Positions 52,586 to 61,825 of a DNA stretch of 64,000 nucleotides are shown here, in pieces. The stretch is taken from assembly GCA_964542165.1 (NCBI GenBank), contig CAZITQ010000003.1, forward strand, positions 1 through 64,000. Reading direction: 5' to 3'. The notes below the pieces were generated by a model. It had not been told where the DNA came from, did not search any database, and was given only the letters and a program-made list of their open reading frames with translations. Both the position numbers and the translations under genes were made by a program. Numbering within the stretch: the first letter of the stretch is position 1; each line of letters begins with the position of its first letter. The DNA is from CAYTBN01 sp964542165. Its GTDB lineage: Bacteria; Myxococcota_A; UBA796; UBA9615; CAYRNR01.

Positions 52586-53356
52586 CTAGGCCCCCTGCTC
52601 CTGCTCGGGACGGTCGTTGGGCCGCAGGACCGACGCCAGCTTCTCCCGCATCACGTGGGGATCGTCGCCGGCCAGCAGCGCCAGGAAACCCTGGATCAAC
52701 ATCTCCTTGCGGAAGACCTCTTCCTTGGAGCGGACCTTGAGCTTTCCCGAGATGGGGATGAACACCACGTTGGCCACCAGGGCGCCGTAGAACGTGGTCA
52801 CGAGGGCGACCGCCATGGAGGGGCCGATGGTGGCCGGATCGTCCATGGTCTGCAGCATCTGGATCAGACCGATGATGGTCCCCAGCATGCCGAATGCAGG
52901 CGCGTACATACCGAGCTTCTCGAAGACCTCGGCGCCGAGCTGGTGCCGCTCGGTCGTGGCGTCGATCTCGGTGGTCAAGATGGACTGGATCACGTCCGCC
53001 TCACGGCCGTCGACCACCAGGGCCAGGCCCTTGCGGAAGAAGTCGTCTTCCAGCTCCTCCTCGGCCGACTGCAGGCTCAGCAGTCCCTCGCGGCGAGCCT
53101 TGCGGGCCAGCTGCTCGAACAGGACGATGATCTGGGAGTTGTCCGGGCTCTTGCCCAAGAAGGCCTTGCGCACCACGGCGAAGACCTTGAACACCACCCC
53201 GGCGGGGTAGGTGACCAGGACGGCCCCGACGGTGCCCCCCAGGACGATCATCGCCGACGGCACGTTGACGAAGATCGCCCCGCCTTCCCGTGTGAAGATC
53301 GCGAGGACGACCAGTCCGAAGCACGCCGCGATTCCAACTAGCGTGGTGAAGTCCAC
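52586..53356 (-). CDS. motA: Flagellar stator protein MotA
   Basis: The protein has 256 aa with four membrane helices. LARKARREGLLSLQSAEEEL and FEKLGMYAPAFGMLGTIIGL are the conserved MotA cytoplasmic loop and proline-bearing helix. The GTG at 53356 gives the usual start (VDFTTLVGIAACF) with GGAG 6 bases upstream. A longer open frame up to 53551 has no MotA similarity and is rejected. Confidence 0.95.
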   Translation of the reverse strand: MDFTTLVGIAACFGLVVLAIFTREGGAIFVNVPSAMIVLGGTVGAVLVTYPAGVVFKVFAVVRKAFLGKSPDNSQIIVLFEQLARKARREGLLSLQSAEEELEDDFFRKGLALVVDGREADVIQSILTTEIDATTERHQLGAEVFEKLGMYAPAFGMLGTIIGLIQMLQTMDDPATIGPSMAVALVTTFYGALVANVVFIPISGKLKVRSKEEVFRKEMLIQGFLALLAGDDPHVMREKLASVLRPNDRPEQEQGA

Positions 53357-53699
53357 GTTCCACTCCGCTCCAGAGTTTGCTCGACCGTTATCCGAGCAAC
53401 GAACGTGCCAGTTCCGAACGGGGGATCTCGGGACCGGAAGTGGGGGGGCGAACGCCCCGTAGGCGCGGGCCTCGCTCACCGGTTCGAGCGGGCCGGAATC
53501 GACGACAGTCGTGGGATCTCGGGGGGGGACCAGCGAGGTGGGCGTCCCCACGGCGGCCCTTCGGGGGGCGAGCCCAACGCGACGACCGCAGGTGTCGAGA
53601 ATTCCTCACTTCCCGTCAGCTGCTTGTCGACCGTCAATGCCTTGACGCGCGACGGCGACGCTGGACGGAGGCTGGGTCCTGACCGACGGCTCTCCCCGG
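53357..53699 (-). other. Intergenic region upstream of motA
   Basis: 343 bases without a convincing gene. It contains a perfect interrupted palindrome CGTCAA-TGCC-TTGACG at 53632-53647, which on the minus strand provides a TTGACG that could serve as a -35 box, though no good -10 follows. Several G7-G8 runs occur. A promoter for the long motA-to-flgJ unit is expected here, but neither a sigma-28 nor a sigma-54 element was found by eye. Confidence 0.5.
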
Positions 53700-54527
53700 C
53701 TAGGCCACCGCCGCCCGGGGGGACAGGGCCATCATCACGCCGGCGAAGGTCGCCGCCGGCGCGTCCACCGCCGAGGCGAGGCGGTGGTCGTTGACCCCGC
53801 CGGAGACCATCGACTCGGCCCGGGCGACCAGCGCCGGGATCCCCCGGCGCGGTGGACGGCCCGCGCTCGAACCCACCGACTCCCGCAACGCCTTGGGCAG
53901 GGCCCAGCAGCGGGCGAGCTCGCGCCCCAGGCGGGATGCCACGGGGTGGTCCAGGTAGGGTTCGACTCCGCTGACCTCCAGGGCCGCCGCCACCTCGGGC
54001 AGACGGACCAGCCGCGACAGGGAGTGCAATACCAGGGCCCGACCCACGTCGTGGATCAGCCCGGCCGCGTAGGCCTCCTCCGGCGGCAGACCGGCGGCCC
54101 GCGCCAGGCGCCGCGCCAGACCTGCGACACACACGCTGTGGGCCGCCAGCCGTTCCGCGGGCTCCTCGAAGGGAGCGGGCAGGGGCATCGACGACGCGAC
54201 GGACGCCTGCAGGAGGGCGCTGCACGCACCCTGCCCCAGCCGCTCCACCGCGTCGGGCAGCTCGGTCACCGGTTGGCCGGTGGGCTGCATGATGTTGGCT
54301 GCGGCCAGCGCCTGGCCCGCGAGCACCGGATCGGCGGCGAGCATCGAGAGCTCGGTCGCGTCGCCGGCCAATCCGTCCCCGGGCACCAGCATCGCGCCGA
54401 TGCTGGGTCCAAGGGGCGGGAGCAGTCGGGTGAACGACTGTCGGGCCACGCCTGCGAGCATCCGCAGGACGGGTTCGGAGAGGCTTCGCGTATCGCCGGC
54501 GGCCAGATCGACCAGGGTGACGTCCAT
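53700..54527 (-). CDS. HDOD-domain protein
   Basis: The protein has 275 aa. It shows the HDOD layout: LSMLAADPVLAGQALAAANI near residue 65, VTELPDAVERLGQGACSALL, and AAGLIHDVGRALVLHSL with an HD pair. HDOD proteins are signalling modules in flagellar and c-di-GMP circuits, usually non-catalytic. The gene stands alone between the flgE and motA units, each separated by an intergenic gap, so it may have its own promoter. Confidence 0.85.
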   Translation of the reverse strand: MDVTLVDLAAGDTRSLSEPVLRMLAGVARQSFTRLLPPLGPSIGAMLVPGDGLAGDATELSMLAADPVLAGQALAAANIMQPTGQPVTELPDAVERLGQGACSALLQASVASSMPLPAPFEEPAERLAAHSVCVAGLARRLARAAGLPPEEAYAAGLIHDVGRALVLHSLSRLVRLPEVAAALEVSGVEPYLDHPVASRLGRELARCWALPKALRESVGSSAGRPPRRGIPALVARAESMVSGGVNDHRLASAVDAPAATFAGVMMALSPRAAVA

Positions 54528-54638
54528 CAGTACCCCACTTCGACCCCAGTTGGAGTCAGAAGTGGTATCGGTCGAAGTCCACAGCTCTTGCGCCTTTTTT
54601 TCTGCGGCGGCGCGTTGCGGGCCCGTCCCGGGCGGGCG

Positions 54639-54670
54639 GCGCCCGCGCGCGGTGGGCCGCGCGCGAGCGC
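54639..54670 (-). terminator. 14-bp hairpin directly downstream of flgE
   Basis: Arms 54639-54652 and 54657-54670 pair over 14 bp (one G-U) around a 4-base loop, 13 bases past the flgE stop. Very stable because it is nearly all GC. There is no T-run in the minus direction. It probably ends the fliF-to-flgE transcript. Confidence 0.65.
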
Positions 54671-54683
54671 CCGGACGCCCTCG

Positions 54684-55988
54684 CTACATGATGTTCACGA
54701 GCTCCTGCAGCAGCTGGTCGGTCGTGCTCACAACCCGGGCCGCGGCCTGGTAGCCGCGCTGGGCGGTGATCATCGACACGAACTCGCTCTCGATGTCGAC
54801 GTTCGATCCCTCGAGGGCGTACTGGTAGATGGAACCGCGACTCCCGCTCTCGGCGGCGCCCACCAGCGGTTCGCCGCTGGTCGAGGTGGCCAGCCAGAGG
54901 TTGTCCCCGGCCCGGTTCAGCCCCTCGGTACTGGTGAAGGTCGCCAGAGCGACCTGGCCCAGCAGCTGGGTCTGGCCGTTGGAGTACACCCCGGTGACCT
55001 CGCCGTCGGTGCCGACCTGCCAGTCGATCAGGTCCCCGTAGCCCCAGCCGTCCTGGCTCAGGCCGGAGACGGACGAGCCGTCGCCGTTGGCGTCGAATGC
55101 GCTGATCTCGCCCTCGGAGTCCGCGTCGGCCCCGAAGTCGAAGGCGATGGTCTGGGCCTCGGCCCCCGTGAAGGTCACCGCGGTCTGGGAGTCGACGGTG
55201 GCCGTCTCCAGCTCGCCGCTGCCGTCGAAGTCCAGGGTGCCGGCCTCGAGCGACACGATGTCCCCCTCGGTCCCGCCGGTCTCCCCGGCATCCACGGTCA
55301 CGTGGTACTCCCAGGTGTTGGCCGCGTCGTCCGACTTCTGGAAGTAGACGATGACGTCGTGCTCGCCGCCCTTGCTGTCGTAGACCGTCAGCGAGGTGGA
55401 GAAGTCGCACTGGGCGGCCGCCTCGGTGTGGGTCGCGGGGATGGTGCCGCCCCAGGGGTAGTCCTGCTCGCTGACCGGGTCGTCCCGATCCAGGTTCGCC
55501 GAGACGATCACGTTCTCGGTCGCGGACGGATCCAGGGCTGCCGGGCCGATGTTGATGTCGCCCAGGCTACTGCCCAGCTCCCCGGTGGAGTCGGCGGTGT
55601 AGCCCTGCAGGGCGTAGCCACCCAGGGTCGTCAGGTTGTTGTCGGCGTCCACCGAGAAGGAACCCGCGCGGGTGTAGAACTGTCCCTCGGACGACTTGAC
55701 GATGAAGAAGCCCGAGCCGTCCACGGCGAAGTCCGCGGTCCGGCCGGTGGTGGAGATCGATCCCTGGGTGAAGGAGTTGCTGACGCCTCCCAGGAAGGCG
55801 CCCAGCCCCAGCTGCGAGCTGCGGCTGGCGCCTGCCACGTCCTGGATGATCAGGTCCTGGAACTCGGCGCGGCTGCCCTTGAAGCCGATGGTGTTGAGGT
55901 TGGCCAGGTTGTCGCCGGACACCGCCAGCGAGGTGGAGTTGACACCCAGTCCCGTCACACCGGTATTGAGCGTACTGAACAGACCCAT
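54684..55988 (-). CDS. flgE: Flagellar hook protein FlgE
   Basis: The protein has 434 aa. It begins MGLFSTLNTGVTGLGVNSTS with DNLANLNTIGFKGSRAEF, and ends with EGSNVDIESEFVSMITAQRG and an ATRVV-like helix. The central GFFIVKS and FLGGVSNSF elements are standard for FlgE. It forms the hook and is the last gene of the fliF-led set. Confidence 0.96.
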   Translation of the reverse strand: MGLFSTLNTGVTGLGVNSTSLAVSGDNLANLNTIGFKGSRAEFQDLIIQDVAGASRSSQLGLGAFLGGVSNSFTQGSISTTGRTADFAVDGSGFFIVKSSEGQFYTRAGSFSVDADNNLTTLGGYALQGYTADSTGELGSSLGDINIGPAALDPSATENVIVSANLDRDDPVSEQDYPWGGTIPATHTEAAAQCDFSTSLTVYDSKGGEHDVIVYFQKSDDAANTWEYHVTVDAGETGGTEGDIVSLEAGTLDFDGSGELETATVDSQTAVTFTGAEAQTIAFDFGADADSEGEISAFDANGDGSSVSGLSQDGWGYGDLIDWQVGTDGEVTGVYSNGQTQLLGQVALATFTSTEGLNRAGDNLWLATSTSGEPLVGAAESGSRGSIYQYALEGSNVDIESEFVSMITAQRGYQAAARVVSTTDQLLQELVNIM

Positions 55989-56127
55989 GGGTTCCTCCGA
56001 ACGGACCCCACGCAGGGCGCGCGGTCCTTCGTCTCAGGTGGCAGCGCTTCAGTCGGTCCGCGCCGCCTGGCCCTTCTGACGCCCCATGGCGTTCAGTCCG
56101 GACCGTGTTGTCTCGCCTTCGTCGGCT

Positions 56128-56146
56128 CCCCGCGAATCGCGCGGGG
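56128..56146 (-). terminator. GC hairpin in the gap before flgE
   Basis: CCCCGCG and CGCGGGG form a 7-bp stem with a 5-base loop in the 189-base gap between the operon protein gene and flgE. A second 7-bp stem (GAGGTCG/CGACCTC) overlaps the operon protein's stop. They may adjust hook protein expression. No T-run and no clear promoter are seen in the gap. Confidence 0.35.
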
Positions 56147-56177
56147 GACCCTTCCTAAGGAGGTCGAAATCCGACCT

Positions 56178-56549
56178 CTAGTCGTCCAACCCCAGCACGA
56201 TGGTGGAGTCGATGTTGGTGTAGACGCGGTCACCGGCGCCCTTGTGTGCCGTGATCACCGTGCGATTCGGCACGCTGACCACGAAGGCCACGCCGTCCAT
56301 CAGGATCAGGGTCTCCTGGGAGCCCCGCTCCGATGCCTCGTCCACCGCCGTACTCAACCGATCCATCTCCTGGGGTTGCAGGTCCACGCCACGGCTCTCC
56401 AGCCGCCGCGCGGCATGCCCGCTGATCCGGAGCTTGTCGTCCAGCTCCCGGGCGAATTCGGCACCGTCGGGTGCCTTGCCCGACCGACTCCCCTGGCGCA
56501 CCGCGCCCGGGTTCACCGCCGGTTGGATCGCGCTGGCGCCGTACGCCAT
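56178..56549 (-). CDS. Conserved flagellar operon protein (TIGR02530-like)
   Basis: The protein has 123 aa. The C-terminal half has the typical LKISGHAxxRLxxRGI-like pattern (LRISGHAARRLESRGVDLQP), MDRLSTAVDEASERGSQE and RTVITAHKGAG. This small family sits between flgD and flgE in many bacteria; its role is not established. The ATG at 56549 shares a base with the flgD TGA; a GTG at 56552 is less likely. Confidence 0.85.
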   Translation of the reverse strand: MAYGASAIQPAVNPGAVRQGSRSGKAPDGAEFARELDDKLRISGHAARRLESRGVDLQPQEMDRLSTAVDEASERGSQETLILMDGVAFVVSVPNRTVITAHKGAGDRVYTNIDSTIVLGLDD

Positions 56550-57286
56550 CACTCACTCTCCTCGGCAGGAGCGCCCGCGAACACGGGGTCGGCGTCACCT
56601 CCGGCCAGGGCATCGAGCACCTCGGCCTGGGCGGCGTTCGAGCCCGGCAGTACGGCCAGGACCTGGTCCAGGCCCAGCGTCAGGTCGCCGACGACCAGCT
56701 GGACGATGCCCTCGGAGAAGTCGAGGCCCGTGACCGTGCCGCTCACCGCGGCCTGGGCGGTCACCTCGGCGTCCTCGAAGGTCGCCTCGACCATGATCTG
56801 GTAGCTCTCGCCCGCCTCGGCACCATTCCAGGTGAAGCTGTTGAGCCCCGCCTGGGCATCGCTGGCCGTGATGGTGTCCACCACCTCGCCCGCGGTGTCG
56901 AGGATCGACACCGTCACCGAGTCCGCCTCGCCACCGAGCACGTACCCCAGCTCCACGGAGCTCGTCTCCGCCGTGAACTCGTCGCCCGCGACCATCACCG
57001 AACGATCGATGAGCTGGACCGCCGACGCGTTGTTCAGCGACGCCATGCCCAGGATCAGCGACTGCAGGTTGTCGTTGGCCGCCTGCAGCTGCTCCACCTG
57101 ATTCAGGGACGAGATCTGTTGCATCATCTGCGTCCCCTCCATCGGGCTCAGGGGATCCTGGTGTTGCAGCTGGGTCATCAGCAGGTTCAGGAAGTCCTGC
57201 TCGTCCAGCTCCTGGGACGGCGTGTCCGGAGGACCCGCGCCCGGCAGCTCGTTGAGATAACTCGTGTTGACCGAACCGACGCTCAA
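56549..57286 (-). CDS. flgD: Hook-capping protein FlgD
   Basis: The protein has 245 aa. The N-terminus carries DFLNLLMTQLQHQDPLSPME and the C-terminus has FlgD Ig-like and Tudor-like elements (FTWNGAEAGESYQI). It caps the growing hook. No ATG fits; a TTG at 57286 with GAGGAG 6 bases upstream is the likely start, giving MSVGSVNTSYLNEL. Confidence 0.9.
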   Translation of the reverse strand: MSVGSVNTSYLNELPGAGPPDTPSQELDEQDFLNLLMTQLQHQDPLSPMEGTQMMQQISSLNQVEQLQAANDNLQSLILGMASLNNASAVQLIDRSVMVAGDEFTAETSSVELGYVLGGEADSVTVSILDTAGEVVDTITASDAQAGLNSFTWNGAEAGESYQIMVEATFEDAEVTAQAAVSGTVTGLDFSEGIVQLVVGDLTLGLDQVLAVLPGSNAAQAEVLDALAGGDADPVFAGAPAEESE

Positions 57287-57320
57287 TTCCCTCTCCTCTC
57301 CCGGTGGTCCTGGATTCGAC

Positions 57321-58799
57321 CTAGAGGAACCAACCGGAGGCCACCGTCTCCTCCGGGCGTGCCGCGGCCGCGGCGGTTCCCTGTCCGGTGCGTTCACGCC
57401 CCATGCGCGAACGCGTCTCTGCTTCGTCCCTCGGATCGGGCTGGTCCGCGTCCCGCCCGCCGTCTCCGGCGAGCTGGGCCATGACCTCGTCCTCGAACCG
57501 CACGATGGCGCGCCCTTCGTGACGCACCACGAAGCTCTGCAGCTGGTACCCCTCCTCGGCCAGGCGAACCCTGAGGAGTTCGTGGGCCGAGGACATGGAC
57601 TGGGCCGTGCCGCCTTCCTGGACGGCGAGGACCACCCGCACCGAGCGCGAGTCCGCATCCATGTACATGCGGCCCCGGACCGTCTCACCACCCGAGGTGG
57701 GGACGCGGATCCGGACCCCACCTGCCTCGGCTCCCGGATCGGCCTGGGCGAACCCCGTACCCGGGGAGGCGCCGGCGGCCGCCGTGGGCCCCGCGGGTGC
57801 TGCCGGCCCACTGGCCACCGTGCTCGCGGCGCCCGCGGGCGGCGCCGCCGCGCCGGCCACGGGGGTCACGACCTCGGCGGCCGCGGTGGTGGGGGCGGGG
57901 GCCTGGGTCGCGGGCGCGGCCTCGGTCCCCCCGGGTGCGCTCGCCGCCGCGAGCTGCTGGGGGGAACGGAGGGTTGCCGCCCAGCTCCTGGGCGCCTGGG
58001 TCTTCGCCGCCTCGCTCGCAGCCGCCCCCGTCGCACCCGCCAGCCCCTTGCCACTGGGCGCGCCCACGGCTCCGGGGGACGCCAAACCAGCGAGCTGTTG
58101 GCCGCCGCGAATCCGCCCCATGCGTTTGAGGTAGCTGCCCAGCGACTGGGGTCCCGCGTGCGCCGCCCCGGGTCCCTCGGTCGGCCCGTCCGCGCCGACC
58201 CCCGGCTCGCCGCTCGTCGAGCCGCTGGAGCCCTGCCACGCCCTCACCCAGGCTCGGATGCCCTCGCTGCCGCGGGTGGTCCGCCCCCGGAACGCGCCCG
58301 TGCGGATCGACTCGGCAAAGCTGTCCGGGTTTGCCGGCCCCTGGACCGCCCCCTGCGGGGACGCGCCGGGTCCGCCGGTGGCGGCCGGCGAGCCCTGGTC
58401 GGGTTGACCAGCGGCCGCCCGGACGGACGCCGCGCCAGCATCGGTGGGCGCCCGCTCCAAACGCCCCGTCAGCCGTGCCTGTCCATCCGGACGCCGCTGG
58501 CTCCGTGTCAGACCGTCGAGGACCGCGTCCACACCCCTGTGGCTCCTGGCGACCCTGTCCTCGCGCCCCGTCTCCATCGCGTTCGTCTTCCCGCAGTCGT
58601 CTGCCTGCCCCTGCTCGGTTTCCCGCGGAACGAAACGTTCCCGGGCCTGGTGTCCCTGCCCCTCGACACCCATCAGCTCCTGGAAGGCCGCCTCACCATT
58701 GGCGGGGGTCTCCTCACCGCGATCGACCGCGGCCGCGGTCCGGGTCGCCGCGGCACCGCTGGCCAGGGCGGAGGACAGCGCGTTGCGCACACGGCTCAT
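57321..58799 (-). CDS. fliK: Hook-length control protein FliK (candidate)
   Basis: The protein has 492 aa. It is Ala/Gly/Pro/Thr-rich and mostly disordered, as expected for the FliK ruler. A folded C-terminal part (VRVVLAVQEGGTAQSMSSAHE, LRVRLAEEGYQLQSFVV) matches the FliK substrate-specificity domain. The ATG at 58799 has AGGAGG at perfect distance and overlaps the previous stop (ATGA). Its place between fliJ/motE-like and flgD supports the assignment. Confidence 0.82.
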   Translation of the reverse strand: MSRVRNALSSALASGAAATRTAAAVDRGEETPANGEAAFQELMGVEGQGHQARERFVPRETEQGQADDCGKTNAMETGREDRVARSHRGVDAVLDGLTRSQRRPDGQARLTGRLERAPTDAGAASVRAAAGQPDQGSPAATGGPGASPQGAVQGPANPDSFAESIRTGAFRGRTTRGSEGIRAWVRAWQGSSGSTSGEPGVGADGPTEGPGAAHAGPQSLGSYLKRMGRIRGGQQLAGLASPGAVGAPSGKGLAGATGAAASEAAKTQAPRSWAATLRSPQQLAAASAPGGTEAAPATQAPAPTTAAAEVVTPVAGAAAPPAGAASTVASGPAAPAGPTAAAGASPGTGFAQADPGAEAGGVRIRVPTSGGETVRGRMYMDADSRSVRVVLAVQEGGTAQSMSSAHELLRVRLAEEGYQLQSFVVRHEGRAIVRFEDEVMAQLAGDGGRDADQPDPRDEAETRSRMGRERTGQGTAAAAARPEETVASGWFL

Positions 58800-59347
58800 G
58801 GAACCTCCTGACTCGACGGCTGGACCTCGATCGGGTCCACCGCCAGCGACGCGGACAGCTTCGCCGCGATTCTCGGGTCCATCCCACCCAGGATGCGGCC
58901 GGCCTGCCGCGGAGAGAGGCGCTCGAGGACCGCGGCTGCCAGCACCGTGTCCATCTGGCTCAGCATCGCGGCGGCGTCGCTCGACCGCATGGAGTTGACC
59001 ATCTGCACCAGCGCGTCCGCCCCCTCCGCGCGGGCCGCCGCCCGGGCGTCGATGAGCTTCTCGATCTCGTCCCGCAGCTCCTGCAGCCGCTCCATCTCCG
59101 CCTGGACCTCCTCCTGTCGGGCCATCAGGGCCTGCTCCTGGAGCAGCACCAGCTCCTCCCGCTGGTCCAGCTCCCTGGACCTCGAGGCCATCAACTCGAT
59201 CACCGTCAGCTCCTCGGGGAGCAGGCAGGGGTTGTCCTGCCACTCCGACGAAGCCAGCGAGTCCTGGCCCAGGGCGCCGGGGGCCGGTAGGGCCCACAAC
59301 ACCGCCAGGGAGAGCAGGGTGAGGATCCAGCGTCCGCCGGCGTTCAT
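58796..59347 (-). CDS. MotE-like protein (MgtE-N-type) in the fliJ-fliK gap
   Basis: The protein has 183 aa. A signal peptide or membrane helix is followed by a coiled coil of about 60 residues (LVLLQEQALMARQEEVQAEM). A C-terminal MgtE_N-like domain follows (SSDAAAMLSQMDTVLAAAVL, LSPRQAGRILGGMDPRIAAK). Such proteins occur at this locus position and in some species chaperone motility proteins in the periplasm. The exact role here is inferred. Confidence 0.75.
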   Translation of the reverse strand: MNAGGRWILTLLSLAVLWALPAPGALGQDSLASSEWQDNPCLLPEELTVIELMASRSRELDQREELVLLQEQALMARQEEVQAEMERLQELRDEIEKLIDARAAARAEGADALVQMVNSMRSSDAAAMLSQMDTVLAAAVLERLSPRQAGRILGGMDPRIAAKLSASLAVDPIEVQPSSQEVP

Positions 59348-59787
59348 GTGCGGTCCTCCCCCTGGCCCCGGTGCCAGCGCCCGGTGGCCAGGTCGTCGTG
59401 TTGCGCTTCCTCGCGACGGTCCGCCTCGCCCCGCCGCTCCCGCTCCGCGGAGTCGTGCAGGTTGACCATCTGCCGGTGCTGGATCACCCGCTGCTCCAGG
59501 GCCTCCCGGGAGTTCAACAGCTCCTGCCGCTTCTCCTCGCGCTCCCCCTGCACCTGTCCCAGGGTCGCCCGCAGCCCGTGGAGATAGGCCTCGGACAGAT
59601 CCCGTTCGAAGGGATCCGCCACGGAGCTACGCGCCTCCATCTCGGCGCGGTCGATCTCGGCCCGCAGCTCCTCGGCCCGCCCTTCCAGCATCGCCAGCTG
59701 GGAGGCGACCTTCCGCACGCCCACCGCCTCCTCGTCCCGCTTGTGACGGGCCAGGTCCCGCAGCAGCGCCCGCGAGTCGCGCGTCAT
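59344..59787 (-). CDS. fliJ: Flagellar export protein FliJ
   Basis: The protein has 147 aa and is one long coiled coil (QLAMLEGRAEELRAEIDRAE, QRVIQHRQMVNLHDSAER), the typical size of FliJ, which joins the FliI ATPase to FlhA. It overlaps fliI and the motE-like gene by 4 bases each. Confidence 0.88.
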   Translation of the reverse strand: MTRDSRALLRDLARHKRDEEAVGVRKVASQLAMLEGRAEELRAEIDRAEMEARSSVADPFERDLSEAYLHGLRATLGQVQGEREEKRQELLNSREALEQRVIQHRQMVNLHDSAERERRGEADRREEAQHDDLATGRWHRGQGEDRT

Positions 59788-61145
59788 CGGGTCGCCCCCG
59801 AGAGCTGCTCGGTGTCGATCCGGGCGGCCAGCTCGGCCAGGGCCCGGAGGGTCTCGTCGAAGGTGGGCGTCTCGTCCATCCCCTGGGTGAGGAAGGCCTC
59901 GACCGTGGGCATCAGCTCGATGGCGTGGTCCACCGCGGGATTGCTACCCGCGCGGTAGGCGCCGATCTGGATCATCTCCTCCGCCTCGGCATACACCGCC
60001 AGCAACCTGCGCAGTGTCGCCGCGTCTCGCTGGTGGTCCGGATCCGCAACGTCCCGCATGACCCGACTCACCGAGGCGAGCACGTCGATGGAGGGGTAGT
60101 GGCCCCGGGAGGCCAGCCGCCGGGAGAGCACCACGTGACCGTCGAGGATCGACCGGGCCGAGTCGGCGATGGGGTCGCGCATGTCGTCCCCCTCCACCAG
60201 CACGGTGAACAGGCCGGTGATCGACCCGCCGTTCTCCATGGCGCCGCAGCGCTCGAGGAGACGGGGCATCAGGCCGAAGACGCTCGGGGTGTACCCGCGG
60301 GCCGTCGGGGGCTCGCCAACCGCCAGGCCGATCTCCCGCTGGGCCATGGCGAAGCGGGTGAGCGAATCCATCATGAACACCACGTGCAGCCCCTGAGCCC
60401 GGAAATGCTCGGCGAAGGCCATGGCGACGAAGGCGCCCTTGACCCGGAGCACGGGGGACTGGTCGGAGGTCACCGCCACCACCACCGAACGCTCCATGCC
60501 CGCGGGTCCCAGATCACGCTCGATGAACTCGCGCACCTCGCGACCGCGCTCGCCGATCAGCGCGATCACGTTCACGTCCGCGGAGACCTCGCGGGCGATG
60601 GTCCCCAGCAGGGTCGACTTGCCCACACCCGCGCCGCTGAAGATGCCCAGGCGCTGGCCCTGCCCGCAGGTCAGCAGGCCGTCCATGGCCTTCACCCCCA
60701 GCTCCAGGGAGGTGTCGATCCGCGCGCGCTTCATGGGCGACACGTTCTCCGCGTAGACCGAGATCGAGGTCTCGGGTTCCACCGGCTCGCCGTCGTCGAT
60801 GGGGCGGCCGAGTCCGTCCACCACCCGACCCAGCAGCTCACCGCCCACCGGGATCCGGAACGCTGTCCCCAGCACCTCCAGCGAGGATCCGTGGTACACC
60901 CCGGCGAGCTCACCGTAGGGCATCACCAGCACCGAACGACCCCGGAATCCCACCACCTCGCCCAGCAGCGTCTCGCGTCCGCCGTCGGCCCCCACCGCAC
61001 ACAGGCTGCCCAGCACGGCGCCCGGCGCGTTGCCCTCGATGATCGTCCCCACCACGTCGGACACCGAACCCTGGCGGCGGAACTGGGGGATCCCCGAGAT
61101 GCGGTTCGCCACCCCCCTCAGCGGCCGTGCCATCGCGGGATTCAC
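59784..61145 (-). CDS. fliI: Flagellar export ATPase FliI
   Basis: The protein has 453 aa. Walker A is GAGVGKSTLL, Walker B VVFMMDSLTRFAMAQREIG, and the GYTPSVFGLMPRLLERCG stretch is diagnostic for FliI/SctN. The GTG at 61145 has GGGGAGGAG 5 bases upstream and overlaps the fliH TGA (GTGA); the ATG at 61133 lacks this. It energises export in the cytoplasm. Confidence 0.96.
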   Translation of the reverse strand: MNPAMARPLRGVANRISGIPQFRRQGSVSDVVGTIIEGNAPGAVLGSLCAVGADGGRETLLGEVVGFRGRSVLVMPYGELAGVYHGSSLEVLGTAFRIPVGGELLGRVVDGLGRPIDDGEPVEPETSISVYAENVSPMKRARIDTSLELGVKAMDGLLTCGQGQRLGIFSGAGVGKSTLLGTIAREVSADVNVIALIGERGREVREFIERDLGPAGMERSVVVAVTSDQSPVLRVKGAFVAMAFAEHFRAQGLHVVFMMDSLTRFAMAQREIGLAVGEPPTARGYTPSVFGLMPRLLERCGAMENGGSITGLFTVLVEGDDMRDPIADSARSILDGHVVLSRRLASRGHYPSIDVLASVSRVMRDVADPDHQRDAATLRRLLAVYAEAEEMIQIGAYRAGSNPAVDHAIELMPTVEAFLTQGMDETPTFDETLRALAELAARIDTEQLSGATR

Positions 61146-61825
61146 TGCGACTCCTCCCCGTCGGCGTCCTCGTCGGCGCGCAGGGCGTCCAGCTCCTGCC
61201 CGAGCCGGTTCAGGCGGTCCTCGACGGTGGCGTCCACCGTGCCCTCGGGGGCCTGCAGGAGGCAGCCGCCGGGCTGAATGCTGGCGTCGGGCTGGATGGT
61301 CAGATCCCAGGTGGCCCAGGCCTTGCGGCCCAGGCTCAACTCCGCGGTGAGGGTCTCGTGGTCCGAGGGGTTGACCAGGATGGTGATGGAGTCGCCGCCC
61401 TGGAAGTCCTCGAGGATGCCGTCGACCACCCTCACGATGAGCTCCCGGTCGTGCTCCAGGGTCGCCATGTGCAGCCAATCCATACAGGAAGCCAGCACGT
61501 CGACCATGTCGTTGCGCGACGAGGTCATCATCTGTGCCCGGGTCGTCTCCAGCTCGTGGACCAGCTCCCGCGCCAGCCCCACCAGACCGTCCAGCTCCTC
61601 CCGGCCCCGGGTCAGGCCCTCGGCGTAGCCGGCCTCGTACCCCTCCTCGTTCCCCCGGGCCGTCTGTTCGGCGAGCAGCTCCTCGGGGGTCGGGCCCTGG
61701 GGTTCCTCGCGCCGCTCCGGCTCCGGCTGAACCTCTGGCTCGCCGGCGAGGGGCTGGAACGGCTGCTGGCGCTGGGACAGCGCCTGGAAGCCGGTTCCCA
61801 CGGAGCGGAGCGGACGGAAACTCAC
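61142..61825 (-). CDS. fliH: Flagellar export regulator FliH
   Basis: The protein has 227 aa. An N-terminal Gln/Pro/Glu-rich part leads into GNEEGYEAGYAEGLTRGREE, the Gly-x-x-x-Gly repeat region typical of FliH. The C-terminal ITILVNPSDHETL domain binds FliI. The GTG at 61825 overlaps the fliG TGA. An in-frame upstream extension overlaps fliG and is not needed. Confidence 0.92.
   Translation of the reverse strand: MSFRPLRSVGTGFQALSQRQQPFQPLAGEPEVQPEPERREEPQGPTPEELLAEQTARGNEEGYEAGYAEGLTRGREELDGLVGLARELVHELETTRAQMMTSSRNDMVDVLASCMDWLHMATLEHDRELIVRVVDGILEDFQGGDSITILVNPSDHETLTAELSLGRKAWATWDLTIQPDASIQPGGCLLQAPEGTVDATVEDRLNRLGQELDALRADEDADGEESQ

Noticed and set aside
49679..53341. 1220-codon plus-strand open frame opposite fliO to motA
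   Set aside because: No recognisable motif. It covers seven well-identified minus-strand genes and arises from codon bias at high GC.
53357..53551. N-terminal extension of motA
   Set aside because: The extra 65 residues are Pro/Arg-rich with no MotA similarity, and the GTG at 53356 has a ribosome binding site and the normal MotA start.
53357..53699. Sigma-54 promoter search upstream of motA and flgE
   Set aside because: No convincing GGCAC-N5-TTGC arrangement was found by eye in either gap; a matrix scan would be needed.
53476..54225. Alternative minus-strand frame overlapping the HDOD gene
   Set aside because: Arg/Gly-rich composition without motifs, while the other frame has clear HDOD features.
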